Below, piece by piece: positions 17,153 to 28,876 of a stretch of DNA of 44,586 bases (its first letter is position 1; each line of letters begins with the position of its first letter). Position numbers and translations under genes: made by a program. A model generated the notes under the pieces. It saw only the letters and a list, made by a program, of their open reading frames with translations. It searched no databases and was not told the DNA's origin. The DNA comes from Yersinia thracica (GTDB lineage Bacteria; Pseudomonadota; Gammaproteobacteria; Enterobacterales; Enterobacteriaceae): NCBI RefSeq assembly GCF_902170565.1, contig NZ_CABHXX010000089.1, forward strand, positions 1-44,586, given 5' to 3'.

Positions 17153-19249
17153 TCACCCCGCTGAAACATTCTTGCGGCGCTTATCCAAATCTTTCAATAA
17201 ACGATTAATCTGGTCGTCGGCGAACATCTCTTCCAAAGTTGATGTCAACTTGCGCCGCCAGTTTGGATACTCATCACTGGTGCCAGGAATGTTGACTGGA
17301 GCGGCCATATCCAGCCAGTCTTCCGGCTGCAACCCCAGTAACGCACTGGCACTGTCAGCCACATAGCGCTGCAATCCGCGGTTGAGAACAGGGCTCATCG
17401 ATAGCAACGATGCTTTATGACCGACTTTCTTTGGCACACAATCATAATGATGCAGCCCTTCCAGCAAACCTTGTTTCGCACGTTCCCTATCAAGATAGAG
17501 CTGTTTCAACATCTGTTGGTCCGGATATAACCCCAGCTTATTCCCCAACGTCAAATCATCACTTTGCCAATAACCGCGTAAGGTCGGCAGGTCATGGGTG
17601 GTGATGGTCGCCATCGCCTGTACCGGATAAGACTGTGGTGCGCGGAAAGTGTTTTCGCTGTCATGCTCAAAATAAAGCACTTTATAGGAATACACCCCGC
17701 TGTCGCGCAGCTTGGCAACAATCTCAACCGGCACCGTGCCTAAATCTTCACCAATGACCATGCAGTTGTGGCGCTGGCTCTCTAAAGCGAGTATCGCCAG
17801 CAAATCATCGACTGGGTATTTAACATAAGCCCCTTGATCCGCGGTTTGGCCGTAAGGAATCCACCACAAACGCAATAATGCCATCACATGGTCAATACGC
17901 AGCGCGCCACAACTGGTCATATTGGCGCGCAGCAAATCAATAAAAGGCTGATAAGCGCGAGCGGCCATGACGTGCGGATCCATTGGCGGCAAGCCCCAAT
18001 TTTGCCCCAGCGGCCCTAAAATATCGGGCGGTGCTCCCACCGAAGCTTTAAGGCAATATAATTCGCGATCACACCAAGTTTCAGCGCCACCTTCTGCAAC
18101 ACCTACCGCCAAGTCACGATACAAACCCAGCGGCATTTTTTGTGTTTGGCTGGCGCGGAAACAGTCATCAAACTGGCTGGCAGCCAACCACTGCAACCAC
18201 AGATAGAAATTCACTTCATCTGCATGTTCACGACAAAAATCAGCCACACCCGTGCTGCGCCCATCACGATATTTTTCCGGCCATACCGGCCAGCCCCACA
18301 TCATCGGGTCATTTTCACTCAAATGAGCATGAAGAGCATCAAAAGCGGCCTGTTGATGCAGGCTACTGCCACCTTGTTCAACAAATCGATGGAAAGCCTG
18401 CACCCGCGCATCTTTTGCTTTGCGGGCCGTAAAAAGCGGGAAAGCCAAACGCAACGCGGCCAGTTTGAGTTGCATCACTTGCGGATAATCAACCCATTCG
18501 CTAGTGCGCGCTTGCGCCAGCGCACTTTGTGTCTCGGGCTGATTCCACCAAGTTTGCGCGGCTTCGCTGTGCTGGAATTCATCCACGCGATTGACGTCAA
18601 TATAAATCACATTCAGCCAGCGCCGTGAAGAGGGGCTGTAGGGGCTGGCACTTTGTGGATTGGCCGGATACAGCGCATGAATCGGGTTAAGGCCGATAAA
18701 GGCCCCACCGCGCTCACCCACCTGCTCCAACATCTGGTTTAAATCACCAAAATCACCAATACCCCAGTTGTGCTCAGAGCGCAGGGTATACAGCTGCACA
18801 CAGGCTCCCCAGAGTTTTTTCCCTGCCAGCAAGGCATCCGGCTCAAAACAGCGCTTCGGCGCGACGATAACTGAACACTGCCACTGTTGTAAGCCTTGCT
18901 CCAGCACCAAACGGTGATAACCCTGCGGCAGTGAGGCGGGCAAGGTCAGCGTCTTTTTGGCACTGATACGTCCTTGATGTAAATCACCTTTTTCGGTCTG
19001 TAACTGCCAGTGATAATCGCCTGAACCCGCCATTGGCAGCTGCATTGCGCTGCCAAAAGTAAATACTTTTACCGGTGGTAATGGTGCTTTTTCTGTCTGG
19101 GAGTCAGGAGGCATACTGGTGCGCCCCATGGCCGCCAACAACTGCTGCTTAGTTTGTGCCGAAATAGCCTGCGGCTTACCATGCGCATTAATATAGTTGG
19201 CGGCTATCCCTGCCAGTGTCGCTGCTTGATCGAGCGATTTACGATCCAT
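17153..19249 (-). CDS. malQ: 4-alpha-glucanotransferase (amylomaltase) MalQ
   Basis: GH77 enzyme that transfers glucan segments between maltodextrins in the cytoplasm, releasing glucose. It is 698 residues, close to E. coli MalQ. The nucleophile lies in RIDHVMALLRLWW, the acid/base in VIGEDLGTVP, and the transition-state Asp in THDLPTLRGYW. It is the distal gene of malPQ, 12 bp after malP. No convincing terminator follows at once; an 11-bp stem at 17040-17066 is the nearest candidate. Confidence 0.97.
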   Translation of the reverse strand: MDRKSLDQAATLAGIAANYINAHGKPQAISAQTKQQLLAAMGRTSMPPDSQTEKAPLPPVKVFTFGSAMQLPMAGSGDYHWQLQTEKGDLHQGRISAKKTLTLPASLPQGYHRLVLEQGLQQWQCSVIVAPKRCFEPDALLAGKKLWGACVQLYTLRSEHNWGIGDFGDLNQMLEQVGERGGAFIGLNPIHALYPANPQSASPYSPSSRRWLNVIYIDVNRVDEFQHSEAAQTWWNQPETQSALAQARTSEWVDYPQVMQLKLAALRLAFPLFTARKAKDARVQAFHRFVEQGGSSLHQQAAFDALHAHLSENDPMMWGWPVWPEKYRDGRSTGVADFCREHADEVNFYLWLQWLAASQFDDCFRASQTQKMPLGLYRDLAVGVAEGGAETWCDRELYCLKASVGAPPDILGPLGQNWGLPPMDPHVMAARAYQPFIDLLRANMTSCGALRIDHVMALLRLWWIPYGQTADQGAYVKYPVDDLLAILALESQRHNCMVIGEDLGTVPVEIVAKLRDSGVYSYKVLYFEHDSENTFRAPQSYPVQAMATITTHDLPTLRGYWQSDDLTLGNKLGLYPDQQMLKQLYLDRERAKQGLLEGLHHYDCVPKKVGHKASLLSMSPVLNRGLQRYVADSASALLGLQPEDWLDMAAPVNIPGTSDEYPNWRRKLTSTLEEMFADDQINRLLKDLDKRRKNVSAG

Positions 19250-19261
19250 GCAGTCTTCTCC

Positions 19262-21667
19262 TTAACGTTTGGCTTGCCAGATCCGCGTTTGATAATCGCG
19301 AATTGAACGGTCAGAACTGAACATCCCTACCCGAGCGGTATTAAGAATGGTACGGCGGGTCCATTCATCCTTATCGCGGTAAAGGGCATCAATTTGCTTC
19401 TGTGCCTGACAATATGAAGCAAAATCAGCCAATACCAGATAAGGGTCTCCCCCTTCCAACAGGCTATGCAGCATCATGTCAAATGCGTGTTTATCACCTT
19501 GGCTAAATGCACCGCTGGCAAGCTCATCCAGAATACTTTTCAGATGTGCGTCAGATTTCAAATATGCCTGCGGCTTATAACCTTGCGCCAGAATGGCTTT
19601 TACCTGTTCAACGGTGTTGCCGAAAATAAAGATATTCTCATCACCGACCTGTTCAGCAATCTCGACGTTAGCGCCGTCCAGTGTCCCCACCGTTAATGCG
19701 CCATTCAGCGCCAACTTCATGTTGCCGGTCCCAGAAGCTTCTTTACCGGCAGTGGAGATCTGCTCGGACACATCTGCCGCCGGGATCATCAATTCTGCGA
19801 CCGAAACGCGGTAGTCAGGAATGAACACCACTTTCAGGCGATCTTTGACGATTGGATCATTATTGATCTTCTCCGCCGCCTGATTAATCGCATAAATAAT
19901 ATTTTTAGCTAAATAATAACCCGGCGCAGCTTTCGCCCCGAATAGGAATACACGTGGGGCAATATCCAGGTTCGGGTTGTCACGAATCTGGCGATACAGC
20001 GACAGAATATGCAACAGATTCAAATGCTGACGTTTATATTCATGCAGCCGCTTAATCTGTACATCAAAGATAGCATCCGGGTTAATCGTTATCCCCATAA
20101 CGCGCTTAACATATGCAGCTAATTTAACTTTATTGTCATATTTGATCTGCTGATAGTGTTGGCGGAAAACTTTATCTTCGGCATAAGACTCAAGCCCGGC
20201 TAATGCATCCAGATTATTCGCCCATTCCACTTTTAATGTGTCGTCAATCAAACCGGACAGAGCCGGGTTACATTGCTTCAACCAGCGGCGCGGGGTAATA
20301 CCATTAGTAACATTGTGGAATTTATTTGGCCATAATTGATAGTATTCAGGGAACAGATCTTTGATAACCAGATCTGAGTGCAACTGTGCAACGCCGTTGA
20401 CGGCAAAGCCGCTCACCACACACAAATTGGCCATCCGCACTTGTTTATTATGGTGGACTGCCAGCTTGGCCCAGACCTCTTCATCGCCCGGCCATTGCTT
20501 ATCGACCAACTTCTTAAACTGAGCATTGATTTGCTTGATGATGACAAAATGACGTGGCAGCAAGCTACGCACCAGTTTTTCATCCCAACATTCAAGCGCT
20601 TCGGGCATTAGAGTGTGGTTGGTGTAGGCGAAAGTTTTGCTGGTAATCGCCCAAGCGGCATCCCAACTGAGCTGATGCTCATCCAGCAACACGCGCAGCA
20701 TTTCAGGAATAGCGATAGTCGGGTGGGTATCATTCAACTGAATGACTTCATAATCCGGCAATTCGGCCACTTTACGACCCGCCAGATGGTGCTTGCGCAA
20801 GATATCGGCCACCGAACAAGCGCACTGGAAATATTGCTGCATCAGCCGCAGGCGTTTACCGGCCAGATGATTATCATTGGGATACAGCACTTTAGTCAGC
20901 TTTTCTGCTTCAACACCATTTTGCTCGGCAAGCAAGAACTTACCGTCATTAAAGTTAGTTAAATCAAATGGATGCTGATGAGTGGCTTGCCATAAACGCA
21001 AGGGTTGAGTCACGCCGTTACGAAAGCCCAGCACCGGCAAATCCCAAGCTTCGCCACGTAAGGTAAAGGCCGGGCGCCATAACTGACGACCATCCGCCTG
21101 TTTCTCCAGCTTGCCACCAAAGCCAACATCCACCGCCAGCGCGGCATTATGACGGAACCACGGGTAGCTTTCGCGCTGCCAATTGTCCGGCGCTTCCTGC
21201 TGCTTACATTCACTGAAAGATTGGCGGAACAAACCATATTGATAATTCAGGCCATAGCCAGTGGCGGGCTGCTCAACTGTCGCCATTGAATCAAGGAAAC
21301 AAGCTGCCAAACGGCCCAAACCACCATTGCCCAATGCGGGATCAGTTTCCTGTTCTAACAGGTCGCTCAAGTTAACCTGCTGTTCCGCCAACAGCGCCTC
21401 TACTTGGTCATACCACCCCAGATTAATCAGGTTATTGGCGGTTAAACGGCCAATTAAAAACTCCATCGAAATATAGTTAACATGGCGCTGTACTTTTTTG
21501 GCTTGCTGTGGGGCGGGCTGAGCTGACAGTTGCTCGGCCAATGCCGCGCTGACCGCTTCCCACCATTGGTGTTGGGTCATTTGCTGAGCAGAAGTTAAAC
21601 CAAAGCGCTGCCACTGGCGGGCCAGTGCGGCCAGGAAATCGTCCTTTTTAAGCATAGGCTGTGACAT
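19262..21667 (-). CDS. malP: Maltodextrin phosphorylase MalP
   Basis: GT35 phosphorylase that releases glucose-1-phosphate from maltodextrins. It is 801 residues. The pyridoxal-phosphate lysine is in [28 protein letters not shown]'s first half (GNMKLALNG), and the substrate-loop region [19 protein letters not shown] is conserved. It is a paralogue of GlgP (28937-31384), which has a Ser in place of Gly before the same lysine motif. It is first in malPQ and divergent from malT. Confidence 0.97.
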   Translation of the reverse strand: MSQPMLKKDDFLAALARQWQRFGLTSAQQMTQHQWWEAVSAALAEQLSAQPAPQQAKKVQRHVNYISMEFLIGRLTANNLINLGWYDQVEALLAEQQVNLSDLLEQETDPALGNGGLGRLAACFLDSMATVEQPATGYGLNYQYGLFRQSFSECKQQEAPDNWQRESYPWFRHNAALAVDVGFGGKLEKQADGRQLWRPAFTLRGEAWDLPVLGFRNGVTQPLRLWQATHQHPFDLTNFNDGKFLLAEQNGVEAEKLTKVLYPNDNHLAGKRLRLMQQYFQCACSVADILRKHHLAGRKVAELPDYEVIQLNDTHPTIAIPEMLRVLLDEHQLSWDAAWAITSKTFAYTNHTLMPEALECWDEKLVRSLLPRHFVIIKQINAQFKKLVDKQWPGDEEVWAKLAVHHNKQVRMANLCVVSGFAVNGVAQLHSDLVIKDLFPEYYQLWPNKFHNVTNGITPRRWLKQCNPALSGLIDDTLKVEWANNLDALAGLESYAEDKVFRQHYQQIKYDNKVKLAAYVKRVMGITINPDAIFDVQIKRLHEYKRQHLNLLHILSLYRQIRDNPNLDIAPRVFLFGAKAAPGYYLAKNIIYAINQAAEKINNDPIVKDRLKVVFIPDYRVSVAELMIPAADVSEQISTAGKEASGTGNMKLALNGALTVGTLDGANVEIAEQVGDENIFIFGNTVEQVKAILAQGYKPQAYLKSDAHLKSILDELASGAFSQGDKHAFDMMLHSLLEGGDPYLVLADFASYCQAQKQIDALYRDKDEWTRRTILNTARVGMFSSDRSIRDYQTRIWQAKR

Positions 21668-21986
21668 AGGGAAGTCTCTAATCCTGTGAGTGGGGTAATT
21701 TTACCCTTATCCTGCCAATGAGAATGGACAAGAGCATCATCCTGCCGGGTAGTTAGCTGGGGATGAGTCGCAGGGCGTAGCTAAAATTGTGATCCGGTGC
21801 AACTTACAGCCACAGGAAACATTAACTCTATTGCAATAAGATGGCCGTTATCAGACCTTAGCAGTGCTGATTAATTACGAGGCTAAAAATAATTACTCTT
21901 ATGAATGCCTGTAACAACTCATTAAAAATGGACATATCAAACGTCAGGACGTCTTCTCACCGGAACCCTTTTAAACCGGACACAGC
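21668..21986. promoter_or_regulatory. Divergent malPQ / malT control region
   Basis: The 319 bp between malP and malT hold MalT-type boxes: GGCAGGATAA (21707-21716, minus), GGCAGGATGA (21737-21746, minus) and GGGGATGAG (21759-21767, plus), the last a near-perfect match to the MalT consensus. A CRP-like site lies at 21788-21805. So malPQ is probably activated by MalT, and malT by cAMP-CRP, as in E. coli. I cannot place the -10 elements with confidence. Confidence 0.65.
21788..21805 (+). promoter_or_regulatory. CRP site of malT
   Basis: TGTGATCCGGTGCAACTT resembles the known E. coli malT CRP site (TGTGACACAGTGCAAATT) at most positions, including the imperfect right half. It lies about 180 bp before the malT start codon, so the malT leader would be long. 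Confidence 0.55.
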
Positions 21987-24698
21987 ATGCTTATCCCATC
22001 AAAACTGAGCCGCCCGGTACGGCTGCAAAATACCGTGATACGCGATCGCTTGTTAGTGAAGTTATCTGGCGTCGCAAATTACCGCCTGACATTAATAAAT
22101 TGCCCTGCGGGGTATGGTAAGACGACATTGATCGCTCAGTGGGCAGCTGATCAGTGCGATCTGGGCTGGTATTCTCTGGATGAAAGTGACAATCAACCTG
22201 AGCGCTTTGCGAGCTATTTGATCGCCGCCATACAATTAGCGACCAGAGGCCATTGCAGCAAAAGCGAGGCCCTCAGCCAGAAGCATCAATATGCCAGTCT
22301 CTCTGCGCTGTTTGCGCAATTATTTATCGAGCTGTCCGATTGGGACGGCCCGCTGTATCTGGTAATTGATGATTATCATCTGATTACCAATGATGCCATT
22401 CATGAAGCTATGCGCTTTTTCCTGCGCCATCAGCCGGAAAATCTGACTCTGATTCTGCTTTCTCGCACCTTGCCACCACTGGGTATTGCTAACCTGCGGG
22501 TGCGCGACCAGTTGTTGGAATTAGGTATGCAGCAGTTGGCATTTAATCATCAGGAAGCGCAGCAATTCTTTGATTGCCGCCTCTCCGTACCACTGGAGCA
22601 AGGTGATAGCAGCCGCCTGTGTGATGAAGTGGAAGGGTGGGCGACAGCGCTGCAATTGATCGCGTTGTCATCGCGCCAGCCCAATTCCTCAGCACAGAAA
22701 TCAGCAAAACGGTTGGCCGGTTTGAATGCCAGTCATTTGTCAGACTATCTGGTCGATGAAGTGCTGGATCAGGTCGATGCCGATGCGCGCGCTTTCCTGT
22801 TGCGCTGCTCGGTATTGCGCTCAATGAATGATGCCCTGATAGTGCGCCTGACCGGTGAAGATAACGGCCAACAACGGCTGGAAGAATTAGAGCGTCAGGG
22901 GCTATTTATTCATCGAATGGATGACAGCGGTGAATGGTTCTGCTTCCATCCATTGTTCGCCACTTTCCTGCGCCAGCGCTGCCAATGGGAACTGGCATTA
23001 GAATTGCCAGAGTTACACCATGCCGCGGCTGAAGGTTGGCTGGCACTGGGCTATCCGGCTGAAGCTATCCATCATGCATTGGCGGCGGGCGATGTCGGCA
23101 TGCTACGTGACATTTTGTTGCAACACGCCTGGAGCCTGTTTAACCACAGTGAGTTGGCCCTGCTGGAACAATGTCTGCTCGCCCTGCCCTACTCTTTATT
23201 GGTGCAAAATCCTGAACTGGCATTGCTACAGGCATGGCTGGCGCAAAGCCAACATCGCTACGGTGAGGTCAATACCTTGCTTGAGCGCGCTGAATCGGCA
23301 ATGCAGGAACGTAAAATTCCTATTGATGATATTTTGCGGGCTGAGTTTGATGCTTTACGTGCTCAAGTTGCTATCAATGCCGGTAAACCGGAGGAAGCCG
23401 AGAAGCTGGCAACTGATGCGCTGAAATATCTACCAATGGCAAACTTCTACAGCCGCATTGTCGCGACCTCGGTCACCGGGGAAGTTCATCATTGCAAAGG
23501 CGAACTGAGCCGCGCACTGCCGATGATGCAGCAAACTGAGCAAATGGCACGCCGCCACGAAGTCTTTCACTATGCTTTATGGGCGCTATTGCAGCAGAGT
23601 GAAATTCTGATTGCGCAGGGATTCCTGCAAGCCGCTTATGAAACACAAGATAAAGCCTTTGATTTAATTCATGAACAGCATCTTGAACAGCTTCCGATGC
23701 ATGAATTCTTATTGCGCATTCGCTCCCAGGTATTGTGGTCGTGGTCACGGCTGGATGAAGCTGAAGAAGCGGCGCGCAAAGGTATCGAAATTCTGGTCAA
23801 CTATCAGCCACAGCAGCAATTACAGTGTCTGGCGATGTTGGCAAAATGTTCGCTGGCCCGTGGGGATTTAGATAACGCCAACATGTATATTCAGCGCTGC
23901 GAGGCGCTGCAACACGGCAGCCAATATCATCTCGATTGGATTACCAATGCCGATAAACCCCGGGTTATTCATTGGCAAATGACTGGAGATAAAGTCGCGG
24001 CGGCGAATTGGCTGCGTCAGGCCGAAAAACCGGGGATGGCCGATAATCACTTTTTGCAGGGGCAATGGCGCAATATTGCGCGCATCCAGATTATGTTGGG
24101 CCGGTTTAATGAAGCGGAAGTGGTGCTGGACGAACTTAATGAGAATGCGCGCCGCTTGCGGCTCACCAGTGACCTGAACCGTAATCTATTGTTAAGTAAC
24201 ACTCTTTACTGGCAAACTGAACGGAAAAGTGAAGCACAAAAAGCGCTGATTGAATCCCTTTCATTGGCCAATCGCACCGGTTTTATCAGCCATTTTGTGA
24301 TTGAAGGTGAGGCGATGGCGCAGCAGTTGCGCCAGCTAATTCAACTCAATGCATTACCCGAATTAGAGCAGCATCGCGCCCAACGAATCTTGAAAGACAT
24401 TAATCAGCATCATCGGCATAAATTTGCTCATTTCGATGAGATCTTCGTCGATAAGCTGCTAACTCACCCGCAAGTTCCGGAGCTAATTCGCACCAGCCCA
24501 CTTACCCAACGCGAATGGCAGGTCTTGGGGCTGATTTACTCCGGCTACAGTAATGACCAAATAGCGGGCGAGCTAGATGTGGCTGCCACCACCATTAAGA
24601 CACACATTCGTAATTTGTATCAAAAGTTAGGTGTCGCCCACCGGCAAGACGCAGTACAGCAAGCGCAACGATTATTACAGATGATGGGGTACGTTTAA
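21987..24698 (+). CDS. malT: Maltose regulon activator MalT
   Basis: ATP- and maltotriose-dependent activator of the mal genes, a STAND-class protein. It is 903 residues. The P-loop is in CPAGYGKTT (about 38-46). A winged-helix and arm region, a superhelical repeat domain (about 440-800) that binds maltotriose, and a C-terminal LuxR-type helix-turn-helix ([22 protein letters not shown]...VKTHI-like segment, about 835-900) follow. It is divergent from malPQ, its targets. No strong terminator is seen before glpE. Confidence 0.97.
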   Translation: MLIPSKLSRPVRLQNTVIRDRLLVKLSGVANYRLTLINCPAGYGKTTLIAQWAADQCDLGWYSLDESDNQPERFASYLIAAIQLATRGHCSKSEALSQKHQYASLSALFAQLFIELSDWDGPLYLVIDDYHLITNDAIHEAMRFFLRHQPENLTLILLSRTLPPLGIANLRVRDQLLELGMQQLAFNHQEAQQFFDCRLSVPLEQGDSSRLCDEVEGWATALQLIALSSRQPNSSAQKSAKRLAGLNASHLSDYLVDEVLDQVDADARAFLLRCSVLRSMNDALIVRLTGEDNGQQRLEELERQGLFIHRMDDSGEWFCFHPLFATFLRQRCQWELALELPELHHAAAEGWLALGYPAEAIHHALAAGDVGMLRDILLQHAWSLFNHSELALLEQCLLALPYSLLVQNPELALLQAWLAQSQHRYGEVNTLLERAESAMQERKIPIDDILRAEFDALRAQVAINAGKPEEAEKLATDALKYLPMANFYSRIVATSVTGEVHHCKGELSRALPMMQQTEQMARRHEVFHYALWALLQQSEILIAQGFLQAAYETQDKAFDLIHEQHLEQLPMHEFLLRIRSQVLWSWSRLDEAEEAARKGIEILVNYQPQQQLQCLAMLAKCSLARGDLDNANMYIQRCEALQHGSQYHLDWITNADKPRVIHWQMTGDKVAAANWLRQAEKPGMADNHFLQGQWRNIARIQIMLGRFNEAEVVLDELNENARRLRLTSDLNRNLLLSNTLYWQTERKSEAQKALIESLSLANRTGFISHFVIEGEAMAQQLRQLIQLNALPELEQHRAQRILKDINQHHRHKFAHFDEIFVDKLLTHPQVPELIRTSPLTQREWQVLGLIYSGYSNDQIAGELDVAATTIKTHIRNLYQKLGVAHRQDAVQQAQRLLQMMGYV

Positions 24699-24932
24699 CG
24701 AAAACTCTGTCATTAAATTTAAATATCAGTGAGTTAAATTGAAGTTTATCTATCTGACTGATTGGCAATCATTGGCCCAGATATTAATGACAGACCGCCG
24801 TTTATCCTGAGAGTATCTCTCTGACGGGGTAAGGCGGCTAATAACCACTCTATTTAACTGGTCTTTATTGGCGAAAAATTGATTACAATCTCGCGCTTGA
24901 ATATTCAATCGCGATTAAAGGTCATCAACAGT

Positions 24933-25262
24933 ATGGAACAGTTTGAAACAATCAGTATTGAGCAGGCCTATAACCGCCTAAAAGAAAACAAAGCAGTTTT
25001 AGTTGATATCCGCGACCCACAAAGTTTTGAAGCGGGTCATGCACCGGAGGCGTTCCATCTGACCAACAGCAGTTTGCACACCTTTATGCAACAAACTGAT
25101 TTTGAACAGCCGGTGCTGGTGATGTGCTATCACGGCAACAGCAGCAAAGGCGCGGCGCAATATCTCCTTCAGCAAGGTTTTGAGACGGTTTACAGCATTG
25201 ATGGCGGTTTTGAAGCTTGGGCCAGGAGTTACCCGCAAGAAATCGCTCATGAAAATGTCTGA
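24933..25262 (+). CDS. glpE: Thiosulfate sulfurtransferase GlpE
   Basis: Single-domain rhodanese that moves sulfane sulfur from thiosulfate to cyanide or thioredoxin. I chose ATG 24933 (109 residues, one more than E. coli), which aligns with the family; earlier in-frame starts extend into non-homologous sequence. The active-site Cys65 lies in [19 protein letters not shown]. It is the first gene of glpEGR, although its link to glycerol metabolism is only by position. Confidence 0.96.
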   Translation: MEQFETISIEQAYNRLKENKAVLVDIRDPQSFEAGHAPEAFHLTNSSLHTFMQQTDFEQPVLVMCYHGNSSKGAAQYLLQQGFETVYSIDGGFEAWARSYPQEIAHENV

Positions 25263-25361
25263 TTCTGTTGCCTATTTGTAACCTGCCATTCGCCACAGCC
25301 AACCAGATTGTGATATTTTTAAGCACTCTGATTAAAATTTCGTTAGACGGTGATAGACAAA

Positions 25362-26198
25362 ATGGTTCGTGTGATAGCAATATCTAATCTACGTCTGGCG
25401 CAGGCCTTTGTTGATTATATGGCCACTCACAAGGTGGCGCTGGAAGTGCGACCAGATTCTCAGGGTGCTGAGATTTGGTTAGCGGATGATGAGCAATTGC
25501 CCTTGGTGCAGCATGAGCTGGAACAGTTTTTACTCGATCCCCTCAATCCACGCTACCAAGCGGCCAGTTGGCAATCGGGCAATCTGCATTCTAATTTGCC
25601 GTACCAACGCTTTTCTTACCTCCAGACTCTCCGCAGTCAGGCCGGCCCACTGACGCTGAGTGTTATGGTGCTGTGTATCGCCATCTATATTCTGATGCAA
25701 ATCGTCGGTGATGCCGCAGTGATGTCCTGGCTGGCGTGGCCTCGTGACGATAGCCAATATCTGCAAATATGGCGTTGGGTCAGCCATGCTTTACTGCATT
25801 TTTCCCTGTTACACATCCTGTTTAACCTGATGTGGTGGTGGTATCTGGCCGGGCAGATGGAAAAACGGCTTGGCACCGGTAAATTACTGGTATTAACTAT
25901 TGTTTCCGCCTTATTTAGTGGCTGGGGGCAATCGCTGTTTAGTGGTGTGAATTTTGGCGGCCTTTCTGGCGTGGTATATGCCTTAATGGGTTATGTTTGG
26001 CTGACTGGCGAGCGCGCACCCGAGCGCGGTATTTCATTGCCTCGCGGCTTAATGGCTTTTTCTGTTCTCTGGTTGGTTGCTGGGTATTTCGATATTTTAG
26101 GTTTGTCGATCGCCAATGCAGCGCATGTTTCAGGCCTGATTATTGGGTTACTGATGGCATTTTGGGATACGCGCAACAGCGCAAGAACCACACAATAA
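25362..26198 (+). CDS. glpG: Rhomboid protease GlpG
   Basis: Intramembrane serine protease. It is 278 residues from ATG 25362; a GTG four codons upstream is less likely. The cytoplasmic N-terminal domain (about 1-65, [12 protein letters not shown]) precedes six membrane segments. The catalytic dyad is S202 ([13 protein letters not shown]) and H255 (NAAHVSG), and the oxyanion residues H151 and N155 lie in HILFNLMWW. It lies between glpE and glpR in one operon. Confidence 0.97.
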   Translation: MVRVIAISNLRLAQAFVDYMATHKVALEVRPDSQGAEIWLADDEQLPLVQHELEQFLLDPLNPRYQAASWQSGNLHSNLPYQRFSYLQTLRSQAGPLTLSVMVLCIAIYILMQIVGDAAVMSWLAWPRDDSQYLQIWRWVSHALLHFSLLHILFNLMWWWYLAGQMEKRLGTGKLLVLTIVSALFSGWGQSLFSGVNFGGLSGVVYALMGYVWLTGERAPERGISLPRGLMAFSVLWLVAGYFDILGLSIANAAHVSGLIIGLLMAFWDTRNSARTTQ

Positions 26199-26233
26199 CT
26201 GTCTGGAACAACCAGGCGAATTAGGGGATTACC

Positions 26234-26992
26234 GTGAAGCAAACGCAGCGGCATGATGCGATTATTGAATTGGTACGCCAACAAGGCTACGTCAGTACTG
26301 AAGAGCTAGTGGAGCATTTTGCCGTTAGCCCGCAAACCATCCGACGCGATTTGAATGATTTGGCGGATCAAAACAAGATTCACCGCCATCATGGTGGCGC
26401 CGCATTACCCTCCAGTTCAGTGAACGCGGCTTATAACGACCGTAAAGTGATGTGGTCGGCAGAAAAGGCGCGCATTGCCCAACGTGTTGCCAGCCAGATC
26501 CCCGATGGCGCGACACTGTTTATTGATATCGGCACCACTCCAGAAGCGGTCGCTCATGCTTTAATGAATCATAAAGGCCTGCGCGTGGTGACCAATAATC
26601 TGAATGTGGCGACATTGTTAACCGCTAAAGAGGATTTCCGGCTAATTTTAGCCGGTGGTGAAGTTCGCACCCGTGATGGTGGGATTATTGGCGAAGCCAC
26701 GCTGGATTTCATTTCTCAGTTCCGCCTCGATTACGGCATTCTGGGTATCAGCGGCATTGATATGGACGGCTCTCTACTGGAGTTTGATTACCATGAAGTG
26801 CGGACCAAGCGGGCCATTATCGAAAACTCCCGCTGCGTGATGCTGGTCACCGACCATTCCAAGTTTGGCCGTAACGCGATGGTGAATCTGGGGAACATGA
26901 ATCTGATTGATTATTTGTTTACCGACCAGATGCCACCAGCCAGCGTAATGAAGATTATTGAGCAGCATGAAGTTCAATTAGAGCTTTGCTAG
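26234..26992 (+). CDS. glpR: Glycerol-3-phosphate regulon repressor GlpR
   Basis: DeoR-family repressor of glp genes, induced by glycerol-3-phosphate. It is 252 residues and starts at GTG 26234, supported by AGGGGAT upstream and by the conserved start MKQTQRHDAIIELV. The helix-turn-helix is YVSTEELVEHFAVSPQTIRRDL (positions about 20-40). The sugar-phosphate sensor domain follows, with LFIDIGTT and LVTDHSKF. Its presumed operators lie before glpD, 290-330 bp downstream. Confidence 0.97.
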   Translation: MKQTQRHDAIIELVRQQGYVSTEELVEHFAVSPQTIRRDLNDLADQNKIHRHHGGAALPSSSVNAAYNDRKVMWSAEKARIAQRVASQIPDGATLFIDIGTTPEAVAHALMNHKGLRVVTNNLNVATLLTAKEDFRLILAGGEVRTRDGGIIGEATLDFISQFRLDYGILGISGIDMDGSLLEFDYHEVRTKRAIIENSRCVMLVTDHSKFGRNAMVNLGNMNLIDYLFTDQMPPASVMKIIEQHEVQLELC

Positions 26993-27096
26993 TAGTTTAT
27001 TTTGGCGATTCAGTTCAGTGATTTTGTTCGGTTGTTAGAGCAACTGAGTTGATCTGAACCTCCGACGAACCAACCGGACCAACTAATCAACTAATC

Positions 27097-27150
27097 ACTG
27101 AACTCATGTCAACCGAATCGGATCACCGAACACCGAACACCGAACAACCA
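27097..27150. repeat. Dispersed ACCGAAC-rich tract
   Basis: The first 36 bases match 117-152 at 33 positions. Beyond that, heptamer-like ACCGAAC units replace the octamer units found after envZ. A shorter match occurs at 17102-17118. Confidence 0.75.
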
Positions 27151-27252
27151 AACCTAATCACCAAAGCCAAACCTAAACCCCTCTCCCCACTACATATCAA
27201 TAACAAAACTGTTACTTCCATCACGCATAAATGTTTTTTTTTGGTTAAGTCT

Positions 27253-27281
27253 TGGCTTGTTTGTTGGTTTTTGATTACAAT
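27253..27281 (+). promoter_or_regulatory. glpD promoter
   Basis: TTGGCT (27253-27258) and TACAAT (27276-27281) with 17-bp spacing form a good sigma-70 promoter about 55 bp before the glpD start codon, directly in front of the first GlpR-like operator. Confidence 0.6.
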
Positions 27282-27282
27282 C

Positions 27283-27320
27283 ATGAGCGAAAACGAACAT
27301 TAAAGAGCTATTTCGAACAT
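27283..27320 (+). promoter_or_regulatory. GlpR operators of glpD
   Basis: ATGAGCGAAAACGAACAT (27283-27300) has one perfect half-site (CGAACAT) and one degenerate one (ATGAGCG). A second CGAACAT lies at 27314-27320 with a poor left half. Tandem operators over the start region of glpD are known in E. coli, so GlpR repression is likely. Confidence 0.6.
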
Positions 27321-27335
27321 CCGGAGGAAGTAAGC

Positions 27336-28850
27336 ATGGAAACCAAAGACTTGATTGTGATCGGTGGCGGCATTAATGGTGCCGGTATCGCTGCTGACGC
27401 TGCAGGGCGTGGCCTGTCCGTTCTGCTGCTGGAAGCACAAGATTTGGCCTGCGCTACGTCTTCCGCCAGTTCCAAACTCATCCACGGTGGCCTGCGCTAT
27501 CTGGAACATTATGAGTTCCGCCTGGTCAGTGAAGCATTGGCCGAACGTGAGGTTTTGCTGAAAATGGCTCCTCATATTGCTTTCCCGATGCGCTTCCGCC
27601 TGCCCCATCAGCCCCATCTGCGCCCGGCTTGGATGATTCGCACCGGCTTATTCTTGTACGACCACTTGGGCAAACGCACCAGCCTGCCAGCCAGTAAAGG
27701 GCTGCGTTTTGGACCAGAATCAGTATTGAAGCCCGAATTAGTGCGCGGTTTCGAATATTCAGACTGCTGGGTCGATGATGCCCGTCTGGTGGTATTGAAT
27801 GCTCAGGAAGTGGTCGAGCGCGGCGGCGAAGTGCGTACTCGCACCAAAGTCACCCGTGCCTGGCGTGAGCAAGGTTTATGGATGGTCGAAGCTGTGGATG
27901 TCGACACCGGCAAGACCTTTACCTGGCGTGCTAAAGGTTTGGTAAATGCCACCGGCCCATGGGTTAAACAGTTCTTCGATGATGGCCTGAAACTAAAATC
28001 ACCTTATGGTATCCGCCTAATCAAAGGTAGCCATATTGTGGTGCCGCGAGTTCATAACCAACCACAAGCCTATATTCTTCAAAACGAAGACCACCGTATT
28101 GTCTTCGTCATTCCATGGTTGGATGAATATTCCATCATCGGCACCACCGACGTGGAATATCACGGCGATCCAAAAGAGGTGAAAATAGATGACCAGGAAA
28201 TTGATTATCTGTTGAAGGTCTATAACGACCACTTTAAAAAGCAGCTGGGTCGCGACGATATCGTCTGGACTTACTCTGGTGTCCGTCCGCTATGTGATGA
28301 TGAATCAGATTCGCCGCAAGCAGTGACCCGCGATTACACACTGGATGTCGCGGATGAAAGCGGCAAAGCGCCGCTGCTGTCGGTATTTGGCGGCAAACTG
28401 ACCACTTACCGTAAACTGGCGGAACACGCGCTGGAAAAACTATCCGGCTATTATCCGAATGTCGGCCCGGCGTGGACAAAAACCGGCTCTTTACCGGGCG
28501 GAGATATTGGCGGCAGCCGTGATAACTATACCCTGCAGCTACGCCATCGCTATAACTGGTTACCGGAAGGGTTAGCACGCCGCTATACCCGCACCTATGG
28601 CAGCCACAGCGAACTCATTTTGGCGAATGCCACCAGCCTCGACAGCTTGGGCGAACATTTCGGCCACGGTTTGTATGAAGCAGAATTGCGCTATTTGGTT
28701 GAAAAAGAGTGGGTTGTTGAACTCGATGATGCCATCTGGCGTCGTACCAAGTTAGGTATGACGCTAGACGAAGCACAGAAACAGCGGATTGCCGAGTGGC
28801 TGGCAGCAGCACAAGCCGAAAAGCAGCAGACGCTGTCCTTAGTTTCCTGA
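27336..28850 (+). CDS. glpD: Aerobic glycerol-3-phosphate dehydrogenase GlpD
   Basis: Membrane-associated FAD enzyme that oxidises glycerol-3-phosphate to dihydroxyacetone phosphate and reduces ubiquinone. I chose ATG 27336 (504 residues), which has GGAGGAAG before it and begins METKDLIVIGGGINGAG like E. coli; an upstream in-frame ATG lies in the operator region. The FAD motif GGGINGAGIAAD (about 10-21) and the segments SSKLIHGGLRYLE and VFGGKLTTYRKLAEHAL are conserved. It converges on glgP across a shared terminator. Confidence 0.98.
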   Translation: METKDLIVIGGGINGAGIAADAAGRGLSVLLLEAQDLACATSSASSKLIHGGLRYLEHYEFRLVSEALAEREVLLKMAPHIAFPMRFRLPHQPHLRPAWMIRTGLFLYDHLGKRTSLPASKGLRFGPESVLKPELVRGFEYSDCWVDDARLVVLNAQEVVERGGEVRTRTKVTRAWREQGLWMVEAVDVDTGKTFTWRAKGLVNATGPWVKQFFDDGLKLKSPYGIRLIKGSHIVVPRVHNQPQAYILQNEDHRIVFVIPWLDEYSIIGTTDVEYHGDPKEVKIDDQEIDYLLKVYNDHFKKQLGRDDIVWTYSGVRPLCDDESDSPQAVTRDYTLDVADESGKAPLLSVFGGKLTTYRKLAEHALEKLSGYYPNVGPAWTKTGSLPGGDIGGSRDNYTLQLRHRYNWLPEGLARRYTRTYGSHSELILANATSLDSLGEHFGHGLYEAELRYLVEKEWVVELDDAIWRRTKLGMTLDEAQKQRIAEWLAAAQAEKQQTLSLVS

Positions 28851-28876
28851 TAACAAATACTCATAACCAATCTGTT

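Larger units (their letters stand above)
26993..27335. other. glpR-glpD intergenic region (343 bp)
   Basis: It holds a dispersed motif tract (27097-27150) related to 117-160, with repeats of ACCGAAC, and the glpD promoter and operators at its right end. TTTTGTTCGGTTGT near 27022 is the reverse complement of sequence near 286-298. I see no gene and no clear glpR terminator. Confidence 0.6.
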